Assembly: GCF_019097595.1 (NCBI RefSeq)
Contig: NC_080731.1
Coordinates: 16,712,071 to 16,776,070 of the forward strand
Length of the DNA stretch: 64,000 nucleotides
Source: Hemibagrus wyckioides
Taxonomy: Eukaryota; Chordata; Actinopteri; Siluriformes; Bagridae
Reading direction: 5' to 3'
Position 1 is the first letter of the stretch, and each line of letters begins with the position of its first letter. Position numbers and translations under genes: made by a program. Positions 24,752-34,699 of the stretch are shown piece by piece. Below the pieces are notes generated by a model. It had not been told where the DNA came from and did no database searches. It saw only the letters and a program-made list of their open reading frames with translations.

Positions 24752-27700
24752 GTCTTGTGGATGCACTCTGATCTCATTATCCAAACAGACATGCACGGAT
24801 AAAACTGATTTCATGACCAGCAGTGTTTATTTTTCCATTAATCCAAATGAAAAACTGGTGGGCATGGCCTAATATTTTAATAAGCATCCCTACATCCAAG
24901 ACTCCTCCCAGTCGGCTATACCGTGCAAGCTGAACTGAACGCATGATTGGGTTGCACTGTTGAAGCTCACATACAAACCACTGTGTGAATAACTACGCTG
25001 AAAAAGGGAGAGGCGACATTTTATATTGCGTATTGCACATTCTGTCACGCAAGAGGAACATTAACCTCATTAGAGTGCAATCGCAGATTTATGCTTTAAT
25101 GAGTCTACTGAAATTTTATTATGTATTCTCTCCTCATAAAGCAGTTAAATCTGTTCTGTTAAATAATTACTGCAGTAATAAATCTTCTGTGTGTGTGTCA
25201 GTGATGGCAGTTACCCTAAAGACGTGGGCTCCAGTCAGGAAGTGTCCGAGTCTCTGTTTGTGGGCGAGAGCAGAAACCGTGGCACCAACGGAGGACAGAA
25301 TAAATACTGGGGTGTTGGAGGAGTGGACGGCAGTCTGAGGACTCTGCCCCGAAACAAGTGAGTGTGAAAGAGATTTAACTCTGAACATTTGTTTTATATG
25401 AGAGAAAAACAGATAATCCTCCACAGCAGTAATGCAGTAAGAGGTGTGGTGTTCTCTATTAATGCTCAGAATCAAATATTTTTTAGGAAATAAGATAAAT
25501 ATCTTACTTGTAAGTAAAGGTGACCCTTTGTCGACACGTTAGTGGCAGATTTTCAAGTCTGTGTCAGTAGTGTGGAGAAAGCCAGTGTGTCAGATTGATG
25601 CAAAAGAATGACAGACATGGCAAGTACAAAATGTGATGAAGTGTTACGTTATGAAGAAACGATAATGTACAATGTTCTCTGTCCCCGAAGAGTTTCCTGT
25701 ATGGGGAAAAAAGTTACAGGTTTACTTTTAACAGTTACAAAACCCTGACACTGTTGTATATTAATGATGCTATTGTAGAAATCACATTCATTCTCATTCA
25801 CTCAATTTATACATTACAGATTTTCAGTAGGATAGAAGAAGCTTTTTTGGCAATGTGACGACTCAACAATTAGTTTTTATGGCCGTGTGTGTTTCATGTA
25901 CAGGACATTCCCCATCCGTGGGTTTCAGATCTATGATGGACCCGTGCGGCTGATGAGGAGCACATTCAGGTCATACACACCGACTCCAGAGCGCTTCACC
26001 AGTGCCGTGGGCTTCAGCCTTAAAAACGCCTGGCAGCTCACACCAAGAAACAATCTATCCTCACTGTCCTTCCTGCCCAGCGTAAGTCTCTCTTACACAC
26101 ACACACACACACACAGGCATAAAGATTAATGAGATGTGTCCCAATTGCCATAAGGTTATATCTCTAATCACTTAAAGTTTTATATAAAAAGAAAACGACA
26201 AATCACTGTCATTAAAACGTTATGACATACAACCGAACTTAAAACCCCAAAATAAAACCTATTTTGCATCTGTAACGTTTGGGCATTTTCATACAGTGCT
26301 TCAGCCTTTAACAACAAAAATGAATCCACAACGCCACCTGGTGGCTGCACTCCTTCAGTGTCTAACAGTACACACTTTATCTATCAATGTTTTAATAGTG
26401 CATTACTTGTGTAATAGTGCATAAGTTGTGAAATGTAATTGTGTGAACATAAAAACTATTCACCTATTTGTTTTGTTTTTTTAAGTCCAAGAGAGAAAAA
26501 CCTTTTTGATCGGTTCTATATTAGATAAGGAGCTAAAATGATCCGATCTCTCTAAATCTGCATTTTATCATCTAAAATGTATTAATATGGTGCAGTGTTT
26601 TCATGATTAATTCAGTCTGGGAGTAAACAGTCTAAGGGCAGCACCTGTGTTACTGCTCACCTCAGTCATGGCCATGTTCTAGTGGTGGTGGTCTTTCCCA
26701 TATGCTTCCTTCAGTGTGTTTCTAATTAGTTATTAATTATAATTAGGCTAAAGCAAAAATGATGTACATGTTTCTGCAGTACAAGTTACTAGTCAGACAG
26801 CATGGTACATAAAATACATTTGTTTGTATTGTGTGTATAATTATGGCTTCAGTTCTGTGCCCATCCAGGCAAATTTACATACAATTAAAGGATCCACAGA
26901 ACCCAAAAATGCAGTTTACCTTTAACCCTTATAGACTTTTCAGTGACCCATTCCAGCACCTCTTGTGTATCCAGGTAAACCTTAAAGCGTTTTTTGGCCG
27001 TCCTGGTCAGTGGTTTGAGGACAATGACTTGGATGGAGACAAAAACTCAATCTTTCATGACCTGGATGGCTCGGTGAGTGGCTATCCCGATGCGTACGTG
27101 GTGAGAGCGGACAACTTCCTGCTCCAGCACCGTGACTGTGTGAAGGTGCCGCAGTGGAACGGGTGTGTGTGCAGCGGCCGCTACGCTCAGGTGAGGAGAG
27201 AAACATCTCTCTGTACAGAATTAATAAAGTCTAATAATGTAAAATAATAAACCTCCAACCTTCTACTGCTTGGACTTGAAATTTAATAATTCATTTACAA
27301 AACCAGTATGTTTTTTTTTTTAACAGTTTGACTGCTAGCTTTTAAGATTATATTGAACAACAATATAATCTCAATGTTTTTTTTTCCCCATCTCCTTTAT
27401 AGAAACTGGAAAAAACTATACTGTTCATCAGTGTAATCATTTAACCAAACTGTGCTGTTGATGCGGTGATATGAATCAGGTCCACTGGGTGTAATGCCAC
27501 TTGGAAATGAAGATCAAATCAAAAAGTTCCACAAAATGTCCAGAAATAATATGAATACTCTCTTTCTTCCATTTTTTTTTTCTAGGTGTACATAAAGACA
27601 CAAGGCGTGCCCAACCTGAGCCTTTCGATCATCAGGGACGAGTATCCTGAAAAGCCCTTGGTGCTGAGGGGCATCAACAGCCAGGCAGCACCTTCACAGC

Positions 27701-30700
27701 AGTACCAGCCCGTCCTGATGCTGAGCAAGAGCTACACGCTGCACTGGAATGGCCAGGCACCCAAAGAAATAGTCCTCCTACTTGCCAATTTTGACCCGTA
27801 AGTACTAAAACGTACTGAAAAACTAGTGTAGCTTTTGTGGTCTACTTCTTGTGGAAACGTGTTCTGTTTGTAGTACTGCATCTTGTTACCAGGATTTTGT
27901 TCAGGCCCTACCTATTTGATCACTTCACTGTCAAAATCCCTGATTTCCTCATTTACTAAGTGAAACACTGTTTGCCTCTTCTTGAATTACAGACTCTCTA
28001 AACCCTGCATACTCTGTCAGACAGTCGAGTCTGCAAATCAAGGAGTCAGTGAGACTCACTGACTCTGACTTTCTCCATTTACCTTTGTGGCATTTGGCCA
28101 TACAACCAAACAGTTGAAGGTTTGCTCAAGCCGTAGTAGGTCTTCAGAATTGAACTCGCAACCACCAATCGTAGGTCCAACATCTTAACCACTAACCAGG
28201 GCTGAGTCGCTGATTTGCAGCTTGATTTACTGACTAGATGTTTACATGAAACAGTTTCAGGGATGTTATACAATCTGAGGCACCATTTTGCAGATGAACA
28301 AAACCAATTAATTTACTTGATATTGGTGTCTGATAGAAATAATAAATAACTTAAGCTATGATCTGGAGAGCAGTGTCCCACCTTCCAGAAAACCAACAGT
28401 TGCTTCAGGAAAACTTGACAGAACGATGTGTTTTTAAAAAAAAAAAATCTAGTTAATGTTATGTAGGTACCATGACAATACTGTATTTGATATCTGATTA
28501 ATGAGGTTATTAAGGAAAAACTGAATGATTGCATTATTATTGATTCTTTAAATTCAGCCTTGAAGCATCCATTTCTTTGCCACAAACATAAACCAAGAAT
28601 CTGTTTTGTTTTTGTAGAGGTGACTGGGTGCTTGTTGGCCTCTGCTACCCTACAGACACAGTTTTCCAGGTGATGTCAGACATTTATGACCGTCAGAACA
28701 ATGCATTTGATGGCATGGAGGACTATGGCTCCGTCTCTTCTCTGGCTGATTTGGAAAAGCGCCAACAGGACAGGAAGTACTTTTTTGACCGGGGCACTGG
28801 GTAAGTCTCAAACAAACCTATTTAAAATACAGGCCCTAATGTAGGGGTTCCAATTTCCACACTCTGTGTGGCTAAACTTTAAGCACTGAGGTCTCAAACT
28901 TCAATTATATAAGTAATCCAATTAGGAGTATCCATCATATCTGTCTAAATAAATCGGATTATCTGATTAATGAGGTGATATTCACTGAGCTCTGGAGGAT
29001 CGGGTGAGTGAGGTTTAAGCCGCTATGGCACTTTTATTCAAAGCCTCTAATGAGAGGCTGTTTTGCTTTTGCAGTGTCGAACAAACATTTTGGTATTGAT
29101 CACAATCATTCATTATGTAAAATGCAATCCTGACTTTGTATATAGTAATACAAATACAATATAGGATAATAATTACAGACTGCCCAGTGTCTTTACAACT
29201 CCTCTGTTAATTTCAACTAGGCAGGACGGTCGCGTGGACTTACAACAGGAACCGTTGCTGCTTTTTAACAGTCTCTAAAGCTCACCTAGCAAGCATAGCC
29301 TAGCGTGGTGATTTCATGATTGGGTTTGCATTGCATCGCTTGCATTGTGTTTAATTAGGCCACACCCAGACAGTGATCAGATCAGTCTGATTAAAAACAT
29401 TGAATCAGATTATTATTTTTTGTTTTGTTTTTGCTAGATGTTCAACCAGCTGCACTTGCTGATCAGATCAATCTGCTAACTATTTGCTAACAGATTAAAC
29501 CAGCCATTGTGCAAACCCAATAAAGGCTAGGCGCCACTTATGTGCGCTTTAGAGAAGTTTTAAATGCCGTTGTAATAAAATCTTTGTGGACAAGTCGAGC
29601 AACCATACTGCATACTTTTAAATGAAAATTAAATTAATTTAAATTAATTTAATTTAACAGAGGGGTTTGTGTAGACTTTGGGAAGTATGCAGTTTTTCAG
29701 ACTTTGTACTATTTAGTGGCCTACAAGAACAACATTAACCTAATTGGAAACATATCATGTGTTTTTCGGTTCCCTCAGGATTGCACTTTACGTATGATGA
29801 TTATCCAACAAAATGTTTGGGTTTATTTGTACATAAGTATCTGTTGCTTATCATCTTATTTTTACACTGGGTGTGACCAGAATTGCTCTTAACAGAAAAT
29901 ATCATTAAACTGTTTCGGAAAAGTAGGCCGTAAAGTACCATGTAACTTATTATACTTACAATTTAACTAGGTCAGGATTTTCTAACACAGTTTTGCACTG
30001 TATACACGATTTTAACCACACCCCGTAATAGATGAGATGATGTTTCACTTTCTTTTAAGCTTGCTGTGGTTGTACGCTCGAGCGCGGCATCCCCGTAATG
30101 GCCACAGCTACTGCTCTACCCGAGGCTGTGAGCGGGTGAAGATCACAGCCACCACAAGCACCAAAAAAACATGTAACTGCACCGCTGCTGCCTACCCCAC
30201 GTACAGCAAGGAGCCCACAGCATCTGTGCCCATGCCTGCACCCGTCACACAGCCCTGCAACAAATGTGGGGCCTCAAAGGTAGTGATTCTCAGTACATAT
30301 ACACAGATTTGTCAAACTTTTCTTAAATAAGCTGCTGTTTATAGCATGTCTAAGCCCATAAGAATTGTTACCATTAGTGTAACAAGAATGAAACACTGGG
30401 GCGCGGGGACAATAACAGTATGACTTCTAATGTGTTTTATTTCATTACTTATGTTAAAATGTACAAATGAAGCAGAAACAAACCCATGCAACAGACCTGG
30501 TTAAGGATTTAACTCGCAGTATCGCCCACTGCTGTTTGTCTTTGTGCAGCTGGTCTTCTCCAGTGACCCGTGGAACAGCTACCTCCAAACTCAGATCAAA
30601 TCCCTCAGTGTCGCTGATGAGCAGAAAAATGACACACAAGCCTTCATCACTGTGAGTATTAACAGATTAACCTGTAGTCTATACAGCAAAACCTTACCCA

Positions 30701-32496
30701 AGAGCTTATATGGATTTATTTATTTATATATTTAGGTAAACGGCAAACAATTTAACCTCAGTACAACAGGCTTCCTCGCTGTCACTGTAGACGCCTGCAC
30801 CGGCAAAGTCATCAAAAATATGGTCTTTTTAAAGCAGGACTCCACCATGGAGAAGTATTTCAAAGCTGGAATTCCAGCAAGGTAAGATTTATTCTAGCAC
30901 AATGATCATCTAGGATTAAATTACTACCCTGTCATGTTAGACACAATTCCATCTGTTCACCATTTCCTTAAAGCTGCAGATTATGGTTTAAATGTCCTCA
31001 CTCTTATTCTAAAAGGAACAAAATACTGAAAAAAAGAATATTAAGGTGTGTCCTTACAAACCTCAGCCACAGACATGGACTCAAAACACATTCCATTAGA
31101 TGTTACTAGACGTCCACTAAGGCTGATGAAAAAGCACCCCAGCTGTGAGTAAAAAAGCTGTGGGTGGGGGTGTTTTTCCACACCATTCAGTGTGAATTCT
31201 ACAGATGTGTGTGTGTGTGAGATCAGTGGTTTCTGAAATTGACAAAAACCCTGCTAACTTCTTTACTTTAACCCTACAGCTGCTCTGTGCTTCACTCTCT
31301 CTGGTGGTGTTTTTGAGGCTAAAACTAGAACTCGTGTGAAAGCTGTCAGTAAGTGAGATGCAGAGGCAGGAGGAAGTTTTAGTTTCGAAGGTTTCAGGCG
31401 GATTGGATAGCTAATGTTGGCAGAACATCTATAAGAGCCACTGATGATCTTATTTAATTCAGCTGAGACTTACATTGGTACATCTTCCTCTGACCCAAAT
31501 CAGCATCCGGCGACCCACTTCTTTTTTTTTAAATAGCTCAGCCCATTTTTGATTCTGTGGATGCCTCCGGTGCCACGTTTTTAGCAAAGTTCATTAAAAT
31601 AAAAGTGATATTCAACAGCTTCAGTATATCTGTCACAAACCAACCGTATTAGCAAAAGTTACTTTGACTGAAATGTTTTTAAACTCACTCAGGTCGATTG
31701 TCCTGCTGGCCTCAAGAGGACAACCTGATGGCTTTGCTGGTGTAGCGCAGTACCTCGTCCCCCTGGGAGCAGCCAAAGTGGCAGACCTACAGGGGAAAGG
31801 TTTGTCATGAATGATTTACTGCACATATGTCTGAAACTAGTGCTATTAGATTTCTAATATCCCATCTTGTGCTAACTGTGTATCCAAAAGGTCAAATGCT
31901 AGTTAACATTGCAAATGTAATACAGCTAGCTTGAAGGTCAGATACAGATATTCATAAACTAAATATAAGTTAAACTTTATAAGTACAAATACAGTTTACT
32001 GTAAAAGACAAGACACTACAAAAATGTGGAAAGGTCACAAAATATAATAAAAGGAAATCCAATGAGAATAAAGTAAACTGAATAAAGCACAGAAGTGCCT
32101 CAGAAAAGTATTTCTGACTCTCCAGAAAACCCCCCAGACACTGAGGCTGACAGGTTTATATTCCACTGAGGATGCAGGTACTCGTGAGGGAATGTGTTGG
32201 GATGCTACAGAGATCTGATAATTCTCTAGTGTAGAGGGGAAGAATGACAAGTGATATTTGGAGCATGGTTCTCATTTCTCTATATTCTTTTTTTTTTCTT
32301 TTTTCTAGGGAGTCTGTCATTTTTTGGCTTCCAGGGAGCATCATCACCCCCACCGTGGGTTTCCCTCCTGATGAGTCAGGGTAAAGAGGTCGTGGAAAAA
32401 TATATACCGCTCTCCCTAGACGAATATTCGTGCACTCCAGAGACGGAGCCACCGCAACGGAAAGATCTAGAACTGCTGAAGAAAGCTCGGAGTTAA
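8320..32496 (+). CDS. cemip2: Cell-surface hyaluronidase CEMIP2 (TMEM2), 23 coding exons, 1370 aa
   Basis: CEMIP2 is a type II membrane enzyme that cuts extracellular hyaluronan at the cell surface; zebrafish mutants have cardiac morphogenesis defects. All 23 coding exons have consensus splice sites and join in frame to 4113 nt, close to the roughly 1380-aa length of vertebrate CEMIP2. A proline-rich cytoplasmic tail (residues 30-65) precedes one transmembrane helix (75-96, [20 protein letters not shown]). Next come the G8 domain (about 113-240), GG/ILEI-like domain 1 (about 250-395), a parallel beta-helix core (about 460-910), an Ig-like or beta-rich region (914-1117), a Cys/Pro-rich linker (1117-1190) and GG domain 2 (about 1191-1350). 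The internal membrane anchor instead of a cleaved signal peptide separates it from secreted CEMIP. The start is the first ATG of exon 2 in a CACCATGC context. No break is seen. Exons are listed individually. Domain limits are estimates. Confidence 0.96.
8930..9370 (-). mobile_element. Tc1-like transposon relic in cemip2 intron 2
   Basis: On the minus strand, GTGAAGCATGGTGATGGC (about 9140-9155) is a decayed copy of the GGGS-coding motif of Tc1-like transposases. A block near 9015 corresponds to QQDNDPKHTA, and TTGAGTGGCCCA follows near 8965. Stops and substitutions are frequent. The same family occurs on the opposite strand at 15500-15840. Confidence 0.55.
9968..10108 (+). CDS. cemip2: cemip2 coding exon 2: start of G8 domain
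   Basis: The exon runs from TGCTCTAG to GGAG|GTATGG, phase 1 in and out, residues 103-150. [15 protein letters not shown] followed by [12 protein letters not shown] is the beginning of the G8 fold, named for its conserved glycines. NLT is a possible N-glycosylation site in the ectodomain. Confidence 0.95.
10246..10813 (+). CDS. cemip2: cemip2 coding exon 3: rest of G8 and most of GG domain 1
   Basis: The largest coding exon (568 nt, residues 150-339), bounded by CTTCACAG and ACAG|GTACAT, phase 1 in and 2 out. It holds [17 protein letters not shown] and [19 protein letters not shown] of the G8 domain. The start of the ILEI-like GG domain follows ([28 protein letters not shown]). Its GC content and third-position G/C use are much higher than the surrounding introns. 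Confidence 0.96.
14677..14975 (+). repeat. SINE-like interspersed repeat
   Basis: The copy starts ATTCATTTTCTGTAGTGCTT and contains CTGGAGTCGATCCCAGGGGA, CACTCATTCACACTCTGTGG and TCTTTGGACTGGGAGAAG. It ends AATCGAACCCCAGACCCTGG then AGGTGTGAAGC. This is a repeat common in teleost genomes; a related copy lies at about 4100-4400. Confidence 0.7.
15500..15840 (+). mobile_element. Tc1-like transposon relic in cemip2 intron 4
   Basis: GTGAAGCGTGGTGGTGGTGG (15539-15558) codes for the KHGGGS-like motif, and CAACAGGACAATAACCCTAA (15661-15680) codes for a QQDNNPK version of the second catalytic block. The frames are broken. The element may extend left to about 15100, where similarity is too weak for me to judge. 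Confidence 0.6.
16094..16263 (+). CDS. cemip2: cemip2 coding exon 4: end of GG domain 1
   Basis: The exon runs from CTTACAG to ATCG|GTACGT, phase 2 in and 1 out, residues 339-396. [18 protein letters not shown] closes the first GG domain, followed by [19 protein letters not shown]. The preceding intron is the longest in the gene (5.3 kb). Confidence 0.94.
16264..17964 (+). other. cemip2: cemip2 intron 5
   Basis: It contains an (AC)n run at 16449-16474 and a reverse copy of the repeat seen at 4001 (about 16810-16915, CCAATCAGAATTGAGAATT). Nothing else is recognisable. Confidence 0.6.
17965..18153 (+). CDS. cemip2: cemip2 coding exon 5
   Basis: The exon runs from GTCCCCCAG to CAAG|GTGATG, phase 1 in and out, residues 396-459. 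[20 protein letters not shown] and [13 protein letters not shown] belong to the segment linking GG domain 1 to the beta-helix. The donor abuts a long GT/CT-rich tract. Confidence 0.94.
18160..18445. repeat. GT/CT-rich low-complexity tract
   Basis: A mixed GTGT and CTCTCT polypyrimidine tract immediately after the exon 5 donor. Long Cys/Val/Ser/Leu open frames in it are artefacts of composition. Confidence 0.95.
19085..19254 (+). CDS. cemip2: cemip2 coding exon 6
   Basis: The exon runs from GTGTTCCAG to TCAAG|GTTCGA, phase 1 in and 0 out, residues 459-515. [20 protein letters not shown] and [20 protein letters not shown] are typical of the CEMIP family core. The donor (GTTCGA) is weaker than the others. 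Confidence 0.94.
19619..19816 (+). CDS. cemip2: cemip2 coding exon 7
   Basis: The exon runs from CTGTGTAG to TTGCTG|GTAAGA, phase 0, residues 516-581. It contains the His-rich stretch [12 protein letters not shown], then [11 protein letters not shown], and [18 protein letters not shown]. These form the beta-helix core strands conserved in CEMIP and CEMIP2. Confidence 0.96.
19951..20156 (+). CDS. cemip2: cemip2 coding exon 8
   Basis: The exon runs from TTTGTCTCAG to TGCAA|GTACGC, phase 0 in and 2 out, residues 582-650. [20 protein letters not shown] is a right-handed beta-helix coil of the enzyme core. Confidence 0.96.
20172..20372. repeat. (CT)n-rich tract in cemip2 intron
   Basis: CTCTCT blocks with interruptions directly downstream of the exon 8 donor. 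Confidence 0.95.
21164..21233 (+). CDS. cemip2: cemip2 coding exon 9
   Basis: A 70-nt exon from AATTCTAG to CCCAG|GTGAAT, phase 2 in and 0 out, residues 650-673. [20 protein letters not shown] is a PbH1-type coil. Confidence 0.94.
21340..22110. repeat. 36-bp minisatellite in cemip2 intron, about 21 units
   Basis: Tandem 36-bp units share the core GGCACATAGGCCACGCCTCC followed by TTCACTGAAAC and a variable CTACA or TGACA end. Variants (ACGCC or ATGTC) are clustered, which suggests local duplication. Because 36 is a multiple of 3, the antisense strand stays open for 279 codons (21282-22121) as a 12-residue repeat of the type [12 protein letters not shown]. Degenerate units continue to about 22200. 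Confidence 0.95.
22777..22905 (+). CDS. cemip2: cemip2 coding exon 10
   Basis: The exon runs from TCTGTCTAG to TTTAAG|GTAAAA, phase 0, residues 674-716. [18 protein letters not shown] and [15 protein letters not shown] continue the parallel beta-helix. Confidence 0.96.
23733..23821 (+). CDS. cemip2: cemip2 coding exon 11
   Basis: The exon runs from TTTCCTCCAG to GCCAG|GTCTGA, phase 0 in and 2 out, residues 717-746. [18 protein letters not shown] is the beta-helix core with a possible N-glycosylation site (NAS). Confidence 0.94.
24329..24366. repeat. (GT)n microsatellite
   Basis: An uninterrupted GT run of about 19 units, 80 nt upstream of exon 12. Confidence 0.97.
24445..24576 (+). CDS. cemip2: cemip2 coding exon 12
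   Basis: The exon runs from GTGACCCAG to TCTGG|GTTAGT, phase 2 in and out, residues 746-790. [20 protein letters not shown] and DIIIRNS are beta-helix strands. Confidence 0.95.
24676..24711 (+). CDS. cemip2: cemip2 coding exon 13 (36-nt microexon)
   Basis: A 36-nt exon between TTTTCCAG and GCAAG|GTACTG, phase 2 in and out, encoding [11 protein letters not shown] (residues 790-802). The residues continue the DIIIRNSG strand pattern across the splice, so it is a real exon although too short for most ORF callers. A (GT)n run starts 4 nt past the donor. Confidence 0.93.
24716..24750. repeat. (GT)n microsatellite beside microexon donor
   Basis: About 17 GT units starting 4 nt past the donor of the 36-nt exon. 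It could in principle affect its splicing; this is inference. Confidence 0.97.
25202..25357 (+). CDS. cemip2: cemip2 coding exon 14
   Basis: The exon runs from GTGTGTCAG to AACAA|GTGAGT, phase 2 in and out, residues 802-854. [17 protein letters not shown] and [18 protein letters not shown] are family-typical. Confidence 0.95.
25904..26081 (+). CDS. cemip2: cemip2 coding exon 15
   Basis: The exon runs from ATGTACAG to CCCAGC|GTAAGT, phase 2 in and 0 out, residues 854-913. [20 protein letters not shown] and [17 protein letters not shown] close the beta-helix. Confidence 0.96.
26975..27190 (+). CDS. cemip2: cemip2 coding exon 16
   Basis: The exon runs from TGTATCCAG to GCTCAG|GTGAGG, phase 0, residues 914-985. 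It contains [19 protein letters not shown], an Asp-rich loop that could bind calcium (family activity is reported to be Ca-dependent; the link to this loop is inference). [17 protein letters not shown] and a Cys-containing end follow. Confidence 0.96.
27586..27797 (+). CDS. cemip2: cemip2 coding exon 17
   Basis: The exon runs from TTTTTCTAG to GACCC|GTAAGT, phase 0 in and 2 out, residues 986-1056. [38 protein letters not shown] and VLLLANFDP form a beta-rich module before the linker. Confidence 0.95.
28075..28205 (+). repeat. SINE-like element fragment in cemip2 intron
   Basis: It has a GGCATTTGGCCATACAA start and a GAATTGAACTCGCAACCACC then CATCTTAACCACTAACC end. The element at 59750-59930 ends in a similar CCTTAACCACTAAGTTACCAC. 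These are tRNA-SINE-like copies of one family. Confidence 0.5.
28618..28800 (+). CDS. cemip2: cemip2 coding exon 18
   Basis: The exon runs from TTTTTGTAG to ACTGG|GTAAGT, phase 2 in and out, residues 1056-1117. [20 protein letters not shown] is followed by a charged [19 protein letters not shown] segment. Confidence 0.95.
30060..30279 (+). CDS. cemip2: cemip2 coding exon 19: Cys/Pro/Thr-rich linker
   Basis: The exon runs from CTTTTAAG to TCAAAG|GTAGTG, phase 2 in and 0 out, residues 1117-1190. [19 protein letters not shown] and [19 protein letters not shown] are followed by a low-complexity Pro/Ala/Ser/Thr stretch and PCNKCGASK. The low-complexity part probably varies in length between species. 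Confidence 0.94.
30550..30651 (+). CDS. cemip2: cemip2 coding exon 20: start of GG domain 2
   Basis: The exon runs from TTGTGCAG to ATCACT|GTGAGT, phase 0, residues 1191-1224. [20 protein letters not shown] leads into the second ILEI-like domain. Confidence 0.94.
30736..30881 (+). CDS. cemip2: cemip2 coding exon 21: GG domain 2
   Basis: The exon runs from ATATTTAG to AGCAAG|GTAAGA, phase 0 in and 2 out, residues 1225-1273. [20 protein letters not shown] is the ILEI-like vDa-xG pattern, matched by [11 protein letters not shown] in GG domain 1. Confidence 0.96.
31693..31799 (+). CDS. cemip2: cemip2 coding exon 22: GG domain 2
   Basis: The exon runs from CTCACTCAG to GGGAAAG|GTTTGT, phase 2 in and 1 out, residues 1273-1309. 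[14 protein letters not shown] and [18 protein letters not shown] carry the paired-glycine features of the domain. Confidence 0.95.
32309..32496 (+). CDS. cemip2: cemip2 last coding exon and stop
   Basis: The acceptor is TTTTTCTAG, phase 1 in. It encodes residues 1309-1370 and TAA at 32494-32496. [20 protein letters not shown] ends GG domain 2; a charged tail ending KKARS follows. Confidence 0.96.
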
Positions 32497-34289
32497 GACC
32501 TTACAATGTGAACATGACAGGCAAAAGATTGAATGTGAATTTATGAACTTTATTTATTTATGGCGAACAAAACACCTTCGGGGGGGTATTTTATAGAGTA
32601 CACTGTGTGTTTGTATGCGAGAGAGAGAGAGAGTGTGTTTTGTGTCGCTGTTGTCATTTTTGATGATTGTATTTTGTCCCTAGTCCATGGCACCGAGTGC
32701 TGCACTTTTAGGAAATTCAGCCAAACTACAAGCAGGAAAGATTCAAATCAAATGATACAGCAAAAACATGGAAAAATCACAAGTGACTTCATGAGCTTAA
32801 ACAAGTGCAAAGCAAACAAGCAGGAAAAATGCTTTAGCCTTCAAGCAAACAAACGAACAAAAAACATGTAACCAGACACAAGTAGGAAGCAAACACTTAA
32901 CCAGTTAGATTGTATTAGGAAAGAGTGTGGAGCTGGTCAGTTCCAGTGTTTGTACAGTGTGTCGTAAACATTAGAACACATGAAAAGTGATAGAGGAATG
33001 TGTTTTAGGATAAAGTTAGCAGTGTTATCTGCAACATGCAGCTAGAGAGTGTATTTATTTAGTGCATTCATCACCTACACTGTTCCTGAAGATCTACCTT
33101 CTTACAGAATTCCCCAATCCATCACAGCACTAGCTCCGAGTTCTGCTGTTCACACAACTCCAAGCTGATGTACACCAGACGTAATTTTTGTAATAATACC
33201 AAACTTATTTTGTTCTTCTAAGATACCCTGAATTATTATTCAGAGCTCGTACTGAAGACCTGTATGGAGTTGACTGATATAACTGCGAGTCCCATGTTGA
33301 CTGCTAATGATGATTTCTGACCTGACCCAGTGACCAGGGACTCGATGATGGGTTGATGAGAAGGATACAGAACCCTGAGGAGGTCATTTAAACAGTTCAG
33401 AGCTTACAATAATGTTTAATAATAGAGTCTCACATCCACCCTGTTATCATTTTAATTAAAGATGCCAATCCACAGAGGAGAATATGGAACTCGACCTGCT
33501 TAAACTGAGCGGCTGAACTTTTACCTGATTGCTGGTACAGGAGCCACATTCGGAGAACAGGGCCGGGGGTTATCAGGAGCAGGAAACCGAAACGCGTATG
33601 GACGTAGATCTCTAGCACCGGTGCTGGTGACTAGTTTAGCCGAGCGTTGATTGATATAGAGCTGTCTTACTAAGAGTTAATTAGATAGCAGGCTGTTACT
33701 AAATACACAAAAAAGGCAACTATATAATGCTAAGTATTTGCTCAAATGGATTTGATAAATAACTCAGTCATGTAACTAGTGTTTTGGATAAAGCCTTATA
33801 GTCTTTACTCTGCACACAAAACCATCTTCCTGAATGTCATTACTGTATCTATACCTGATGTTTCTGCAGCGTTCAGGTTTCGTTCGATTCAGTCACCGTT
33901 TCTGTTTCTGATTCGTTTTTGTTTTCCGCGGTTATTTATTATTCTGTATGTCATTTCTCGTCAGATGTCACAATTAAAAGAATTGCTGCTCGAAGAACTT
34001 TTACACACCTAAATATACTGTTCATAGCAGGTGATGGTATAGTATGTGCCGATATTAAATTTCAGATCCTGATCGTTGCCAGAAGGTTTTCATCTCATCC
34101 AGTGGACAGTATTAATAGGAAATGTTGACTTTACATTTGTGTCTAGGGTTTAGAAGACTGCCATTTATTAGCTTTTATTACAAAAAGAAAACTTACCAGG
34201 CAGTCTCCAAAATTATATTTTAAAATAGTCCACAATAACTACATCAAATATACTGAATATGTATACACCACCGTGATATGCCATATAAC

Positions 34290-34590
34290 GAAATGTTGTG
34301 GCACGGCGCTCACTTACATAATACCAGCTACAGTTATACAGCTAACACTCATTTCCTCACCAGCTTCTCATTTTTCTCTCTTGATGCTGAGAGGAAAAAC
34401 CCCACTGCTGGTGGTGTTTACTGAGGAACTAGAAAGCGCAGTTACAGTTTTACCTCCGTGCTGGCACTGGAGACTCCTTAACTGTGAAATAAACGTCTCC
34501 TTGGCAACAGCCATACATTTTCTTTACATTTTATCAACACCTTCTGACCAATCAGATGTGAGAATTCAGCAGCGAATGGTGTAGAACCCT
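34290..34590 (-). repeat. Interspersed repeat (reverse copy of the 4001 family)
   Basis: In reverse it reads GCTGAATTCTCACATCTGAT then TGGTCAGAAGGTGTTGAT, matching the left end of the element at 4001. It lies within the probable 3' UTR and includes the AATAAA at 34488. Confidence 0.6.
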
Positions 34591-34675
34591 ATGTTGTTTA
34601 ACTGATCGTGTGCCCAAGTGACATCTCCCACTATATACAGTGCAGAGGGTCACATTGTGCTCGTGCCAGACCTGA

Positions 34676-34681
34676 AATAAA
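34676..34681 (+). terminator. cemip2: Candidate polyadenylation signal of cemip2
   Basis: A canonical AATAAA 2.2 kb past the stop codon. The choice among three candidates is inference. Confidence 0.35.
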
Positions 34682-34699
34682 CATACTGATTCAGTGCCT

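Noticed and set aside
26982..27206. 74-codon minus-strand frame
   Set aside because: Antisense shadow of a cemip2 exon.
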